64,000 bases of DNA from Sciurus carolinensis (Eukaryota; Chordata; Mammalia; Rodentia; Sciuridae): assembly GCF_902686445.1 (NCBI RefSeq), contig NC_062232.1, forward strand, positions 19,140,897 to 19,204,896, read 5' to 3'. A model generated the notes under the pieces. The model was given only the letters and a program-made list of their open reading frames with translations, did no database searches and was not told the origin of the DNA. Shown piece by piece: positions 1-13,400 of the stretch (position 1 is its first letter; each line of letters begins with the position of its first letter). Made by a program: the position numbers and the translations under genes.

Positions 1-604
1 TTTATTTTTTTGGTACTTGGGGATATATAAATTTTATTAATTATAATGAATGATGTATTTCTTTCATATTAATTGGTACCATTAGGGGTTAATGTTTATG
101 TTTAGTGATTTAAATAACTGTTTATTCCCAATTCAGAAATTCTGATTTAGTTGATTTGAGGTGTGGCTTGGGATTTGGGATTTTTAAAAGGTGATTCCAA
201 TATTCAATAATGTGAGAACTACTGGACTAGAAAATTTTCCCTCTCTTGCTCTATTATCTTGCCCTTGCCCTCTTTTGGGAACATGAAGCCCAAAACAAAG
301 CACCTCATTAATCTGTTAGCATAACAGCAGGCCAGGGAGTAGCCTGGCAAACTCACACTTATAAATGAGAAACATAAATTTCACACTCAGTCAAATTTGG
401 AGGTTAACTTCATCTTTCATTCATACAGAGACCTTCTCAGGACTGTCATAGCTAAGGATCAAATGTTGGCTAATTTCCACCATCGTCAATTGTACTTTTA
501 TTTGCTTTTTGTGTACCATAGCAATTAAGACCTTGTTGTGATAAAAGCCTGATGGGTGCAATAAGAAAGTTGTTCTTGAATTTCTACAAATATGTTTGTG
601 CTTT
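1..604. other. Unassigned AT-rich DNA
   Basis: No repeat, RNA gene or convincing coding frame is recognised here. The short open frame on the minus strand is of a length expected by chance in AT-rich DNA. Confidence 0.6.
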
Positions 605-720
605 AGTTCCAACACCTGTAAAATGGGGATAACAGCACCAACTTCTCAGGGGTAGTAGGAAAGTTAGATGGGATGTTTGGTTATATCACCTAGAACCATT
701 CCTGGCACAAAAAGTAGTTC
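605..720 (+). repeat. MIR SINE fragment
   Basis: The stretch contains the MIR-like phrase CTGTAAAATGGGGATAACAG followed, after the usual interval, by a CCTGGCACA motif. These are the central core and 3' part of a MIR element in sense orientation. The 5' tRNA-like part is not recognisable. Confidence 0.6.
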
Positions 721-3700
721 TTTCTTATGTGCTAGGTATTACAGCTAGTCTCTGGGCTTTGTTTTCCTTATTAGACTTAGAGGATCAACTAAGATATTTA
801 GGAACTGAGACACCCAATCAAAATGTAAGCTCTTACTTTAATATGTGGTTAAGTGTGAAAAATAATGATATAAACAGTGCCTGGATCTAACATAGATGCT
901 AGTTGTTTTTCTTTCTAGGAGAAGTATTCAAGTATTTGTTGAAGTGAAATAACATTATGTAGAGTTTACCTTACCTTAACATCCTCAATGTGGATTCCAC
1001 TCACAATCTACATTTGTAATAAAAATAATGGTAGATAAAATTTTCATTATTTTAAATTAGAATTAGTCAAATAACTGAGTTGTATAGACATAAACTTAGA
1101 AGCCTAGTGTTGGCATTAACATCTTTTGTGCTCCTTTCTGGAAGATCTGTTCACAGCTATCAGGGGATGTTAGTTTATTTAATTCTGCTTTAGGCGCATT
1201 TTTGTTACTATTTTTAGGTGTCCCTTTTTCCTAGTGAAAGAGGGCTGTTTTAAATGTGTGCACTGAGTATTTGAGTAAAATAGAGTTTCCATCTCCTAAA
1301 AGTAAGGGCACAGAGAAAGCAAGAAATATTTCCTTTATTACTGGTATGCTTTTCTTCTGAGACTCCATGGCAGTAAATAAAGAACATTGGAACAAAAAAA
1401 AAAAAAAAAAAAAAAAAAAAACCACTGCTACAACATGTCTTGTCACATTCTGCTCACCCCTACACCTGATTTCAAATGTAAATTGCACGGCATTTAGCGC
1501 TAATGAAAATACTCTAGTGAAGGAAATTGTTAAGATTTTCTGGTGCTCCCCTAGGGGTAATATTAAAACCCCTGTTACTAACACCTCACTCTGAGAAGAC
1601 AAAAATGTGCACTGAGAATACAAAAGCCCTGTTGGCATCTAAATGTGGGCCAATTAATTTTGCTGTTATCGACGTGTGGATTTACAAGGAGATGTAAAAG
1701 TAGGGCCCAGGAAAGCTATTGAGATCCCCGTATTGCGGGACTCCTTGACCCTGGATTTTTCAATGCTTGCTTAATCATGACATTCTGCTTTCTATTTATT
1801 TATACAGTTGCTTCAATGAACAAATTAATAATTATACAGCACATTGACAAACATGCCGGGTAATATTTGCCAGATTTTAAATTAATTTAATTCAAGGGCC
1901 ACTTCATTTACAGGATTCATCCGCACATCAGGCATCAGCCTTACCTCGTTGCTATTCATGCTACACCAAGATTTGTCATCATTTTCCCCCTTCTTTTCTT
2001 CTCTGCAGACAAAGACAGCACAACTTGCCATGACAAATAAATAGACACTAACAGGCAGGTGGAAGACAGATAGATGACAGACAAATAGGAATATAGATAA
2101 ATGCACGGATGACATAAATTTAGAAGGAAGGATAATAGCTGTTACTATGATATGTGGAAAACAATTAGATTCCACTAAAATCTTGTATTTATTTTCTCTT
2201 TAGCTCCAATTTGCAATTTATCTTCTCTTGTTTCACACCCACAAGCCTTCTTCACAATTTACAGACTGGAAATTCAAACAAATAGCTTATAGTTCCAGAA
2301 ATGATCACTCTTCAGGGAAACAGAAAAAAATCATGTAAAAATGAAACTTCTTGGGCTTGGAAAGCCAGGCAAAATTCTGGGTTGCTTTGTGTATCAATAA
2401 GGTTTGAATTAAAGTTAATGAGATTGGGTTGCATAAAAGGGGTCAGCTGCTTTTAGAAAAAAATTACAATTGAACCATCACACATAATTTTAATTGGGTT
2501 TGTAAGAAAGAAAGGGGTTTCAATTCAATTGTGATTTATTTTTGTATTTGTAGTCATGGCTAAAGACTAAACCTTGGCCAATAGGAGAGAATAACCTTAA
2601 GAATATTAATACGTTTTCATGTATGTACTTTCATCATGTATGTCAGCATGTAACAATATTGACTAAGTCAGTGTTTCTGCCATTAAAAGAAGGCCTGGAT
2701 ACCAAATACATTATCTTATATTCATGGATGGAAATAAACTCTAATGGAGTATTTCGAGGTTGAGGTTAGTTCAGACAAAAGAACCATACACCAGACCCCA
2801 TTAGCCAGTTTGCATATTATTTTTAATGCTCTTGGCATTCTATGATTTGGGGTATTAGTTGCTCATAATTGGCTCACAGCTTTTATAAATGCATGTAAAT
2901 CAGTTGACAATTAATTTTTAGGGGAGATAAAATTTTCCTAGAACTATTATTCACATATGGTTACATATCCTAGGTATGGACCAATACCTGTCACAAGGCT
3001 ATTCTTAGATTGGTAACCATTTTGGATAAAGCCATCACAGCCTATAGTGATTAATGACTTCTGCCACTGAAAACATAGACATAGATTCGTGTTGTGTGTA
3101 TTTGTGTGTGTGTATACCATAATATTAAAAGATATTGATTTTTTTCTCATGAATGTGCTTCTACATTAAAGCTGGTTTAGGTTTTGCAGATGAGGGTGGG
3201 GGTGGGGAATCCACAGGGTGCTGTTGCTAAAGAGAAATCTTTTCTTTTGGGTGAGATCAATAGCAAACCTAGGATTAGATTACACAATCAGAGAATACTC
3301 TGCATATATGCTTAGCTGTTTGTCTATGCAGGGTAAATTATTCTTAGAATACTGTATTTTCATTTTCTGAGAAGAGAAAGATATTTAGGAACAATCCCAT
3401 AAGGTGGCTCTTTTTTTTTTTAATGGAGCAACTATTTAGAGAAAATCAGGCAAAGACTAGGCAGATAATTTTAGTGCAAGCAGGCTTTTGCTTCAGTACC
3501 CGAGATAATTGTCTCAATCTCCTTTTTACTCTGCAGGGTCACAGATGTCAAAAGGCATTCCCACATGCAAGTGGAAATTGTGCAATACAGAACTCAGAAA
3601 TTATGTGTCTTTTACTTAAAAAAATCAGGTAGACCTATATGCCATAATAATTATAAAAATTATACCAGCATTTATTTGGTTATATTAATATGCTATTTGT

Positions 3701-4024
3701 ATTAACTAGTTTTACTAATTACCTAATTACTGCCCGCTAGGGTAATTACTCATCTTGATTAAATGGATGTGGAAAGGTGAATTCATAGGCATGAATTTGG
3801 TCATCATTTTCCTATCTAGAATAATAATGCTGAGGGCAGATGCTCAATCCATTTAACATTCTCATTGATTGTAGAGCTAGAAAATTTTAAGGTATAGTTC
3901 ATAAAACTAGTGTACCTAAATAGAAGATTGAAGGAAATAGGTATACATTAGAGGCATTTAGTGGTGTTTTCCTTGACCAAAAGGAGCATTAGAATGAATG
4001 ATTTGAAAGTCACTTTTAAAAAGG
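721..4024. other. Unassigned AT-rich DNA with simple repeats
   Basis: I see no gene or clearly assignable transposon. An uninterrupted run of about 29 A lies at about 1392-1421 without a recognisable SINE body upstream. A short GT-rich tract lies near 3090-3115. Open frames here are short, overlap on both strands and look like chance. Confidence 0.5.
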
Positions 4025-4240
4025 TATAGTAGAGAAAGCAAAGACTTTGGCACCAGATGGACTTGAGTTTGAATCTTAACTTCATATGGCCCAGGGAAAG
4101 CAACCTTGCTTCTCTGAGTCTAATTTTCCTATTCTGCACAATGTGGAAATTTTAATCAATATCAGCTTCTAGTTTTGTGAGGAGTGAATTAAATAATGTA
4201 TATAAAGTGTCCAGAGTACAAGAAGTGTTTTTTAAATCTA
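4025..4240 (+). repeat. MIR SINE
   Basis: The order of motifs matches MIR in sense orientation: a 'gactttggcaccagatgga' type 5' part, a 'gaatcttaact' box-B-like segment, a 'ctctgagtctaattttcc' core and a 3' part ending with 'tataaagtgtccagagtac'. It is diverged throughout, as expected for an ancient mammalian element. Confidence 0.65.
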
Positions 4241-6675
4241 CCATGTTCTACTCTAAGATTTGGGTTTCATAATCTTGACATACTGTTTAACTCTTAATAA
4301 AAAGATCAAAATTTGTAATGGAAGTTAATAGAATGACTAACAACATGAAGATGATAGGATTATCACAACAAGTGTGCCTTAACAGCTAATCTCCAGTATC
4401 ACCAGCCCTAACATGTCCTGGTTATATTAAGACAGGCATAAGTTTCAAATAGGTACCACCTGTGAATATAAGCATCTTGAAAGTAGAGACTAGGTCCCTT
4501 TTGTTTAACTTTGTATCTTCAGAATTTATCATAAACCCAATAAAATCTCCTTGAGAAATATTTGTTGAACAAGTAAAGAAATTAATGGGTGACTATCTGG
4601 ATGTTTGCATAATAAATGCATCATATCCTTTGCATTCTTCATAGTTCTGAAGGTCACTTTGGGGAGTGCATTGGTGTTACATAAGACATTTTCTCTTTGA
4701 GCAACTTTTATACATATTAGCAACTATGATGGATTAGTATGATTGACACTGCACAGCTCTTACCAGCATAATGTTCAAGGTGATAAGGAAGTACATCTTG
4801 TCTCCTTCCTGTCGCTACAGGTATTCAATTTATTTCACATTCCAGTTCCCCTCTGCTCCTAGAGTGCTTTTTCAGGCCAGCATGGCTGGTGTTGAAATCA
4901 AAGACAGAGACCCACTCATCCCATAGGAAAGGTTAGATGAGCCTTTCTCAGTTTGATGTAAAGGCTTTCTTTGCTCACATTAAAGGTCTAGCTGTGGGGA
5001 TTCAAAGGAGAATAAGGAAAAAACCACTCCCTATAGGAGTTCAATGGACAAGACAATAAACTGAATGACTGATTGCGACAATGCAATAAATGCTCATAAG
5101 AACTGTGTTCAAGCACAGAAGAGGACCTGCCCAATATTTCCTGAGATAATCTCCTAGGAGGCATACAAACAACCCTTGAATGTTATATAAGATGAAGAAC
5201 TTGTTGGGTGGACAAGAGGGAAGATTTAGTTCAGTGAGTATCCTTGAGAGAGTCTGCACCATTTAAAACCCTCCTTGCCAGCCCTCTCAAGGATGTTGAT
5301 CGATAGAAATGTAGAAAATGTGAATGTCAGTAACTATAAATAACACTCAGGATGATAGCGCGAAATTAAATGTGCACACTACCACCAATGGTGATGGTAC
5401 GTCAACAATCACGTATGCCACCATTCACCCTGAGGAATGAAAATTTTGGATGAAACATACTTTGGGGGTGATTACTTTGATATTTGTTTTATAAATGAAA
5501 TTTACTTTTATAAAGCAACTGTTTTAAATAGCAACTTGCACCTTATTGTATTTGTTGGGAATTTCGGTGACACACTGAGACTAAAAAGAGGTGCACCCAG
5601 ATAGTTCCCTTAATTTTTATCTCACAAAAGGTCAGAGAGGGTCCTTAGCCCATAAGGCAGAAATGCTGCTGGCTGTTAGTTTCTCGCATAACTTACTGAA
5701 CTGTACTCAGTCCTTGGTCCCAGTTTTCATTTAAACAAGGAAACAAATAGAACAGGACTTTATGTAGCATGAACAGAGGATTATTTTATTGTTTTTTCAA
5801 GAACTTTTAGGTAAGACTACATTTCTACTACCATTTAAAAGCTTTTTAAAGAATTAGCTTCTCTCCCAATAATTAATAGCCAAGACAACACCAAGGGGGA
5901 AAGCTGGTGGAGAGGATTGAGATAAAGATGTATTAAACTGCAAGAGCCTCTAAATTATGTTGTCAAATATTACAGCAACCTTATTTTACATGCTTTCCCT
6001 TCTATAACACTCTTTCCTCTAATCCCAATGTGTATACTGTTGTTTGTTTTGTATGATCCATCTACAGATTAAGGTTGTACTGTAGTGTGGGGGTCAATCC
6101 TTACAATGTTGGATGGAGATCCTAACTCTCCAGGCAGAGTGTGTTGGCTGCTAGTATAAGAAATAATATGTGGTTTTCTGTCAACTATTTACTTGCTTGC
6201 GGGAACTCTTCTCTAACTGTACTGAGCCGTTATTATGTGCTGAAAGTACTTTGAGCTTATGAAGCAACCCTGATTCAAATTATCTAAGAATACTTTTCTT
6301 GGAGGATTAGTGGGAAAATACAGGGAAACTAGAGAAACAGGTAAACTAAGTCAGGAGGATCTTCAGAATTCATTGCACATTAGAGAATGTCTGGCAGTAG
6401 CTGAGATGTCAAGGTACTCTTCATTCTAGAACAAGCAACCCCATAGAGGTATTTCAAAAAGAAACCATTTCCAGACTCAGTAACTGGGCAAAAAAATGGT
6501 GCCATCAGTGGGATCTTTAAGTCACAGCATTAGGAACAGGAGGGACCTAAGAGAGTCAGATGTTACCACCTGTTTTTCACATCCTCAGGGACTCTGAGGT
6601 GCAGATTCTCTTAGGGACTGATGAGAGTCTTGCAAATTTTAGTGTCATTCTCAGTGGTTCTCTGGCTAGGGTTTT
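4241..6675. other. Unassigned AT-rich DNA
   Basis: No gene, RNA gene or assignable repeat was recognised. Open frames are under 80 codons and without known motifs. Confidence 0.5.
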
Positions 6676-6790
6676 CTGCATTTGTCCATTCATTCATCTG
6701 TCCATCCATTCACTTATGAAATATAGAGCACCTACTAAGTGTCAGACTTTGTGCTGGATACTAGATGCTCAGTGTTTTAGAGGTTTATAA
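6676..6790 (+). repeat. L2-like LINE fragment
   Basis: The segment holds the typical L2 3'-region wording: repeated ATTCATTCA/ATCCATTCA motifs followed by 'gagcacctactaagtgtcag' and 'gctggatactagatgctcagtg'. It is short and diverged, so the family call is tentative. Confidence 0.45.
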
Positions 6791-6811
6791 TTGAGAAATA
6801 CTTGGCATTAG

Positions 6812-7250
6812 GACTGAATTGTGTCCTCTGGACAAATTTAAATGTTGACCCAACATGATGGTATTTGGAAATGGGACTTTTGGGAGCTCATTAGGTTTAG
6901 ATGAAGTCATGAGGATAGGGTCTTCATGAGGGGATTAGTGCCTTTATAAGAAGAAACACCAGAGTTGCTCTTTCTTTTTCTCCTCTCCCCTCCCCCCCCC
7001 TTTTCCCCCTCCTCCCCTCCCCATTATCTCCTCCTCCTCCTTCTACACCTCCTCTTCTTCCTTTTCTTGCTTCCATGTGAGGACACAAGAGCGTGGCCAT
7101 CTTCAAATAAGAAAGAGAGCCTTCACCAGAACTTAATCATACTGGCACTCTGATCTTGGATCCCTAGCCTCCAGAACTGTGGGAAAATAAATGTCTGTTG
7201 TTTAAACCACATGGTTGATGGTATTTTGTTATGACAGCTCTAGCTGCCTA
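6812..7250 (+). repeat. MLT1/MST-type MaLR LTR
   Basis: The motif series agrees with a MaLR solo LTR in sense orientation: 'gactgaattgtgtcc' near the start, 'ggtttagatgaagtcatgagg', 'ttagtgcctttataagaag', 'ccatgtgaggacaca', 'ccagcctccagaactgtggg'-like wording, then 'aataaatgtctgttgttta' and 'ggtattttgttatgacagc' at the end. A C/T-rich tract (about 6967-7062) replaces the usual CT-rich centre. No internal region follows, so it is a solo LTR. Confidence 0.75.
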
Positions 7251-7349
7251 AAACATCTGGAATGGCTTCTCTTTTCCTAATTATTCACCAATAATTTTCA
7301 GTTCTTACTTTATTTTATTGCATTTAATGTTATTGAAAACTACTTTTAA

Positions 7350-7441
7350 CTTTTTTTTTCTTTTGATGGTGTTGGGGATTGAATCAGGGCTTCGTGCATG
7401 CTGTACAAAGTCCTCTACCATTGAGTTATATCCCCCGCCCT
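7350..7441 (-). repeat. ID SINE (antisense)
   Basis: A T-rich run is followed by the reverse complement of the ID consensus: 'ggtgttggggattgaatcag', 'gcttcgtgcatgctg', 'ctctaccattgagttatatc' and 'ccccgccc'. ID elements descend from a tRNA-Ala-like (BC1-type) RNA and carry an internal RNA polymerase III promoter. This copy is diverged. Confidence 0.75.
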
Positions 7442-10319
7442 GAGAAATACTTTTAAATATTTGAACTCCTGTTAAACTATTGTTAAAATTTTTCTCTGGC
7501 TTCTGTATTGTTTGTTACTCTGTCTTGGTTCTTTCCCTACCTCTTATACCATTCCTTTTTCAATTTTCCTTGGGTTTCTCCTCTTTTACCCTCTCTTAAG
7601 TGTTCTCTGGGCTTTAGTTTTCCCACTTATTTATTTGGGCAACTTCAGTGGATTCAGTGGTGTTAATCAAGTGATTCTTAAATTTGAGCCTCACTTCAGG
7701 TCTAAAACTCAAAAGTTCTAACCCTATGTAATAAATCTTTACTAAATATCTTTACCTGGATTGCCAGATTCAGCATTTGAAAAATGCTCACTAACTTGTT
7801 CCCCAGGCCTTCTGCCTTTATTTTTCTTCTTGTGAACGAAACCTCTTGAAAACCAGGAATGCAAATTACATGTGGCTCCTGACTTTCCTGCCACACCCAG
7901 CCATGTTCTAATTTATTTTCTAACAGTGTCACTTGAGACTTTTCCTTGTTCTGTATCCTCATTGGTAATAATTTAGTTAAAACATACATTCTTTTTTGTC
8001 TTTTCTATGGTTCTAATCTGTTTTGTTTTCTCTGCTTTTATTCTTGCTCCATCTCTCCATCCATGCTCCATATTGCCACCAGGGTGATCTTCCTTAAAAA
8101 CAAACCTGATCATATTATTTATTCATATAAGAACATTCAATGTTCAGGAGTCACTCATCTCAAATTTTCTAGTCTGAGTTAGGAATTCTAACTGTTCCTT
8201 ACTCCTTTTAATTGTGGTACTTATCATGCTGTGTTTCACTTATTTCTTTATATGAGTACTAGTGGGGGGACTTAGGTGAGTGACTTGAGAATAGGGACAA
8301 TGTTTAGTAAAAATAGATTGATTATTAAATCAACTGTTATTTTTGAAATATATTTTAAATTTGTTTCAACAGTATGTATCTTTCTAAATGAATACATTTT
8401 TCCAATTTCCATCAAGTCTCTGTTGATTTTTTTTTCATATTAAGTCCTCCTTTGGGGCACCATAGTCCATTAAGATAATATGATTTTCACCACCTTGAAT
8501 CATGCAGTATTTAGATTTCAAAGCTAAAGGACAAACGGAAACACATTTTATTGTTTGGGAAAAAATATCCAGGAATAAAGGGAGCTGTTGTTAGTTGAGC
8601 AAGGAAAATTCTGGGTTCAAAGGAGGCATCAGCACAAGCACCATTCTTAGTTGATGAGGTGGATTGGGCCTTATCTGCTGCCTCATTTACATGTCCTGCA
8701 GTGGTCACCCTAAAGCCAGGGGAGAAGGAAGCTTGGGGAAATAAGCAGTGAATCTGCTTTGGCCACATGTACTCTGGGTACTTTATAAGAGTGATTCATC
8801 TAGTGCTCTTCAAAGGACCTTTTCTTGTATTCTGAGCCAGAGGCACATAGCTTAATGTAGAGAATTAAATTGTTCTCTAATTGCTTAGTGTACTTAATCT
8901 TTTCCAGGCTGAAAGGTTGGAAGTATGTCTATAAAGTATCTTCATAAAATGTTTGCATTTTAAAAACTTAAGGTGTTTAGCCAAATAGATACTTAGGGCA
9001 CATGGAACTTCAGAAATCACTTGGTCTGAGGATCTTAAGCTCCTGATGTCCCAGATTCAGTAGAGGTGGATTAGAGGACTTGGGTAGTGTAGAGGGGAGG
9101 GGGGAAGGGGATGATCTGATTTACCTGTTCAGATTTAGCTATAGCAGCTGCCTTTTGATTACTTCAGTATATTTGGGTTCTGGAAATGTTTTTTTTTTAA
9201 AAAAAAGGTTTTAATGCTAAAAAATTATATGAAGACCTACTAATTTTATAGTTCCTTGTTTTACAAGTAAGAAAACAGGTTGAAAGAGTTAAAGCCCTAT
9301 AGGTAGTTGGTGATGAGAGTTGAAGATACATTTTGTACTTCCCCTGACCAGTAACTTTCCATGGGGTACAATGATTCTGTCTCTGACATTTAGAAGCAAA
9401 TGAATTTATTTTAGGAAGACCGTATTACGCACTTGTGTGTAATATATTCTTATTTCAGATCATGAGCAAATAACTCACAGCTAGTCTATAAAAAAAAGAA
9501 AAAAGTGTTATACCCAATGCTGAGCAGAATTTAAGTACTTAGTAGCCACAAGAAGAAAAATTAATTTGCTTTTAAATGCCCCATAGAGATTGCATCTAAC
9601 ACCTTAAGCTATGAAACCTTTGAAAGGTAGTGACTGTAGAACTTCACAAAGCCATGCTACTGCTCTATCTCCCATTATGGAGAGTGTGACTCTGTCAATA
9701 AATGTCCATTTACTTCATACAGAAATAAATTAAGAATAAGATGCAAGTTTGCAGAATCCAGGGGCTGAAGCGGGTGGAGGTCATTCTGCTTTTGTCCTTT
9801 CTGTGGTCAGAGAAGCGCTCCGTGCAGCAATTAGCCACAAGGTGGCCACAGCTCACCCCTTCCTTGGTGCAGAAACCTACTTCCCCTCACTCCTTTACAT
9901 GAAGGAATTTTTAAGTACATCAAGCAGCATTTATTGTAAGAATACATATGATTTCATCTTTAATCAGTGAATTTATGGTTCTTTATGAAATAGTGGAATG
10001 TAAAACGACGGATAACTATTTCAGTTGAAAACAGATACAGCAACTCTTGTGAAAAAACCAAACCAAAACAAAAAAAAAGGCTGCCAGGCAGTTTTATTGG
10101 CTGTTTTGGTTTCTTATCCTGAAATGAGGAAAGGAGATGTTGTTTAGAGCTTAAGAGAGATACTATACACCATAAAATAATTTTGCATGTTTTTTGTTGT
10201 TTTTGTTAAATCGACACTCTACTATGGTAAAGGAAAGAGATAATAGAAAAGGCAAATTCAACCCTAGCAATGTAATGTAATTCTACAGACCTTTATTTCA
10301 ATCTGCTTAGGGTACTAGA
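7442..10319. other. Unassigned DNA
   Basis: No gene or clear repeat was assigned. A G-rich stretch (about 9088-9112) and short A/T runs (about 9190-9210, 10040-10080) are the only notable compositional features. The 85-codon minus-strand frame at 8511-8768 has no recognisable domain. Confidence 0.45.
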
Positions 10320-10545
10320 AACATTGTGGACAGTTGAGTCCAACAGACATAGGTGCAGAGCCTGGCTCATAAATGCTGGCACTGAAGGTTATTTAACCTT
10401 GTTGAGCTGCTTAGTTTTATCACCTGTGAAGTGGAATAAGATTCCTTCCTCACAGTCTTGTTTTAAAGATTAAATTGATTAATTATGTGAAAGCTTGTTG
10501 CACAGTGCTTGGCACATCACAGCCATGTGGTAACTGAGTTTCTCC
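10320..10545 (+). repeat. MIR SINE
   Basis: MIR motifs in sense order: 'ggtgcagagcctggctcat', 'ggttatttaaccttgttgag', 'ttatcacctgtgaagtgg', 'gattaaattgattaatt' and 'cacagtgcttggcacat'. It is diverged but nearly complete. Confidence 0.65.
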
Positions 10546-11226
10546 TATCAAGTACATAGCAGCAATTTGAGGTCAGGTAGCTGAAATGGAAGAATGTTAT
10601 AAAAGGCCTTTTATATTCATAGTGGATATAAAAACATGACTCAAGATAGCTAGATTTTTGGGACTTTCATGTTCACTCATATATTAAGACCATGTGTATG
10701 TAGCAGTAGTAGCAACTTTATTTCAGCTGGTTCCCATAGGATAAAATGAAATTACAGCTGAAAATGTGATAAAAAATAACAATTGGCATGTAGAAAGGCT
10801 GAATTGGGTGAAAGGGTAATGGGTGTGGAGTAGGGTTGAGAAGGGAGATGTCCACTAAACAGTTCATGGCCAAGTATCATTCTTATCAACACTCATTGTA
10901 TGGGTACTGACAGAAGAGTCAACACAAGAAAATGACTTCTGAAAGTAGGACATATTTTTGTTGAAGGGAATAATGTTAGGTTGAACCACATGAAATTGCC
11001 ATTTTGAAGACCAAAATCAATCAAGTATTAGCAATTTCAAGTGGTTCAACCTTATATTTGTCCATTAGGAAGACAAACATTGGAACAAGTTGCTATAAGG
11101 AGGTCATGGGCCTTTAATTTCTGAAAATATTTGGTAAGAGTTTAAAAAATTATTTATCCTGTATGATATAGGCATTAAGTTCTCCAAAAACTAGGGGCTT
11201 GCAAGATAATGTCAGGATTGACTTAA
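10546..11226. other. Unassigned DNA
   Basis: Nothing recognisable was seen between the MIR and the ID element. Confidence 0.45.
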
Positions 11227-11227
11227 C

Positions 11228-11313
11228 AAGGGCTGGGGGTGTAGTTCTGTGGTAAAGTTTTTACCTAACATGTGCAAGGTCCTAAGTTTGATCCCAAGTA
11301 CTGCCAAAAAGAA
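11228..11313 (+). repeat. ID SINE
   Basis: Sense ID element: 'gggctgggggtgtagttctg' (box-A-like part), 'cctaacatgtgcaaggtcct' and 'agtttgatcccaagtactgcc', followed by a short A-rich tail. It lies directly against an L1 fragment, so one probably inserted beside or into the other. Confidence 0.75.
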
Positions 11314-11316
11314 AGT

Positions 11317-11580
11317 TAATGATTTTACACTCATACATTGCTGGTGGGAATGCAGACTAGTACAACCACTCTGGAAAGCAGTATGGAGATTCCTCAAAAA
11401 ACTAGGGATGGAACCATCATATGACCCAGTTATCCCACTCCTTGGTATTTTCTCAAAAGATCTAAAATTGGCATACTACAGTGATACAGCCACTTCAAAA
11501 TTTATACCAGCACAATTCACAATAGCTAAATTATGAAATTAACCCAGATGCCCATCAACAGATGAATGGGTTAAGAAAAA
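11317..11580 (+). mobile_element. L1 fragment (ORF2 C-terminus)
   Basis: The segment codes for the C-terminal ORF2 region: the '[20 protein letters not shown]' type motif that follows the cysteine-rich knuckle, then 'DPVIPLLGI'. It is related to, but clearly more diverged than, the long L1 at 29.96 kb. It is truncated on both sides and ends in a TA-rich microsatellite at the same L1 position where other copies here carry TA repeats. Confidence 0.8.
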
Positions 11581-11665
11581 AATTATATATATATATATGT
11601 ACACACATATATATGTACATATATATACAGATATCTCTTTCTAAGATATATATATCTTACCTATC
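11581..11665. repeat. (TA)n / (TATG)n microsatellite
   Basis: Alternating purine-pyrimidine repeats (TATATA, TGTACA, CACATA) follow directly from the L1 fragment. They appear to be an expansion of the short TA tract that L1 carries at this point. Confidence 0.8.
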
Positions 11666-11811
11666 TATCTCCTTGATGATAACAACTCTTCTTGTAGGAT
11701 GCTAATGGAAACTGAAAATTGTGAATGAAATCTGGGACTTTATGGTGGTGGTGGTAGGTGGTAAAACCATCAGTATTTTCCTCCACTATTTATGGATGAG
11801 GAATCTTATTG

Positions 11812-12030
11812 AAACAGGATTTCTTAGTCTTGGCACTAGTGATAAGGGGGTTGCACAGTTATTATTGTGGGAGATACCCTCCTGTTGTAGGACATTTGGC
11901 AGCATCTCTGACCTTGATACACTAGATGTCAGAGGTACCCTTCTACCCTGTAGTAAAACCCCAGAAAGTCTCTGAACATTGCCACATGTCCCACAATGGG
12001 GGAAAATCAACCCCAGTTGAGAACCACTGC
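11812..12030 (-). mobile_element. MER5-like hAT DNA transposon (antisense)
   Basis: Reverse complement of a MER5-type non-autonomous hAT element: it begins near 'ggatttcttagtcttggcac' and passes 'ggacatttggcagcatctct' and 'acactagatgtcagaggtac'. It ends with 'ccccagttgagaaccactgc', the complement of the typical CAGTGGTTCTCAAC terminus. It has no coding capacity. Confidence 0.7.
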
Positions 12031-13189
12031 TCTGGATAGCAGTCCCAAACCTGATAACTTGTCTAATTAGTTCCTGAAAAATGTAAGGTCCAGTATTACA
12101 CCTGAACTATCTCTTTTTCCTGACCTGGCATCCACTTCTAGGATGCTCTTGGGCATTTTCATTAAGGCAACATACTTACAGATTATAAAATGCTTGGTTG
12201 AGCTTTTCAGAAAACCTCAATTTCTATTGGTAAATCTGGTTACACATCATCATTGGCATTGTCATCTATTATATATTGCATTCTGAGCCTCTCATGGCAT
12301 TATTGCTTTTCCTATTTTTAATTTGTACAGTTATCCTACCCAATCAAGCCACTAGCCTACCATTTAGTGGTGGAGCAGTTTCCTCTAGGTGTACCTGCAA
12401 GAGTCACATGCATAATTGGGGGAGAATTGGGGGAGAATTCTCTTGTAAGTTGTATACAGGTATAGTGATACTGTGGTGTTCTTGGGCAATTTAAACATTT
12501 CTGTCTTGAGAGTATTTTCTTTCATCCATTGGCCCAAGTGTACTAGAGTTTTGTAGACAGTTAAGAGACCGTATTGCTGAGCCTTGGGGAGGAGAGGGTC
12601 ATCAGCTCCAAAGCAATTGAAAGCCTCTTTTATCATCTCTCCCAGCTGGAGGTGACGTAACATTTCCTTTCTCCTCTCACGAGAGGTCCTCATTCACCTG
12701 CCAGGTTCAGGAGAAGATGGTCTCAGAATAACTGAGCATCTTAAAGTTTTTGAAGGGATGTTTGGATCTCTTGGGGCATCTTCTTGTGTGTGCTGGGGCC
12801 TGAGGGAGATCTGGGGGGCAAGTATGCCAATGACCCTCTGGTGGCTGCTGCCACTGAGTGGAAGAAATTGCAGCTTCTTTTCCACACTGCCTCTCAGGGG
12901 CACCCCATTTACTGAGGTTAGGGAAAGAAAGTGTTGCTTGCAGAAAGCCAGTCAGCTCAGAGGGTAAGCAGAGACCATGAAAAGGACTGACTTATGATTA
13001 TTTTTTCTGTGCTGCTGAAATAAAAGCAATTTTCCTGCCCTGTGCAAAAGCAAGGCAGTGTTGACAGCTGAGAATATATGTATGAATACTTTGGAGGCAG
13101 CTGAATACCATGTTGGGAAGAGTCAAACCTTCTTTTAGAGGTCATTCATGTAGTAATTTTAAATGATGTTCTCTCACACTGCTTCACCT
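12031..13189. other. Unassigned DNA
   Basis: No repeat was assigned. A 102-codon minus-strand frame (12385-12693) and a 69-codon plus-strand frame (12758-12967) exist, but they overlap opposite frames, show no domain and have no promoter or splice context. I treat them as chance. Confidence 0.4.
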
Positions 13190-13199
13190 TTTACATCAC

Positions 13200-13370
13200 G
13201 GGTTCCCAGCCATGTCTGCACATTTGAATCACTTAGAGAGTTGATAAATAATTTGGATGCCTGGTCTCCATTTCAAACTAATTAGATAAGAGTTGCTGAA
13301 AATGAGCAAGCCTGGGCCATTCTGTAGCTGATTTTAATGTGAAGACAATTAGCATTTTCTCCCCTTAACT
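13200..13370 (+). repeat. Probable hAT-type MITE fragment
   Basis: The wording 'gttcccagccatgtctgcac', 'tttgaatcacttagagagtt' and 'gatgcctggtctccatttca' resembles the palindromic CAGTGGTTCTCAACC family of hAT MITEs. Only part is recognisable. Confidence 0.4.
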
Positions 13371-13400
13371 ATCCCCAAAATATTCCTTCATCTCTCTAGG

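Noticed and set aside
1231..1638. 135-codon minus-strand frame with a phenylalanine run
   Set aside because: The run is the complement of the poly-A tract at about 1392-1421. The rest has no domain.
6924..7153. Gly/Arg-rich and Pro/Leu-rich frames on opposite strands
   Set aside because: They come from the C/T-rich centre of a MaLR LTR.
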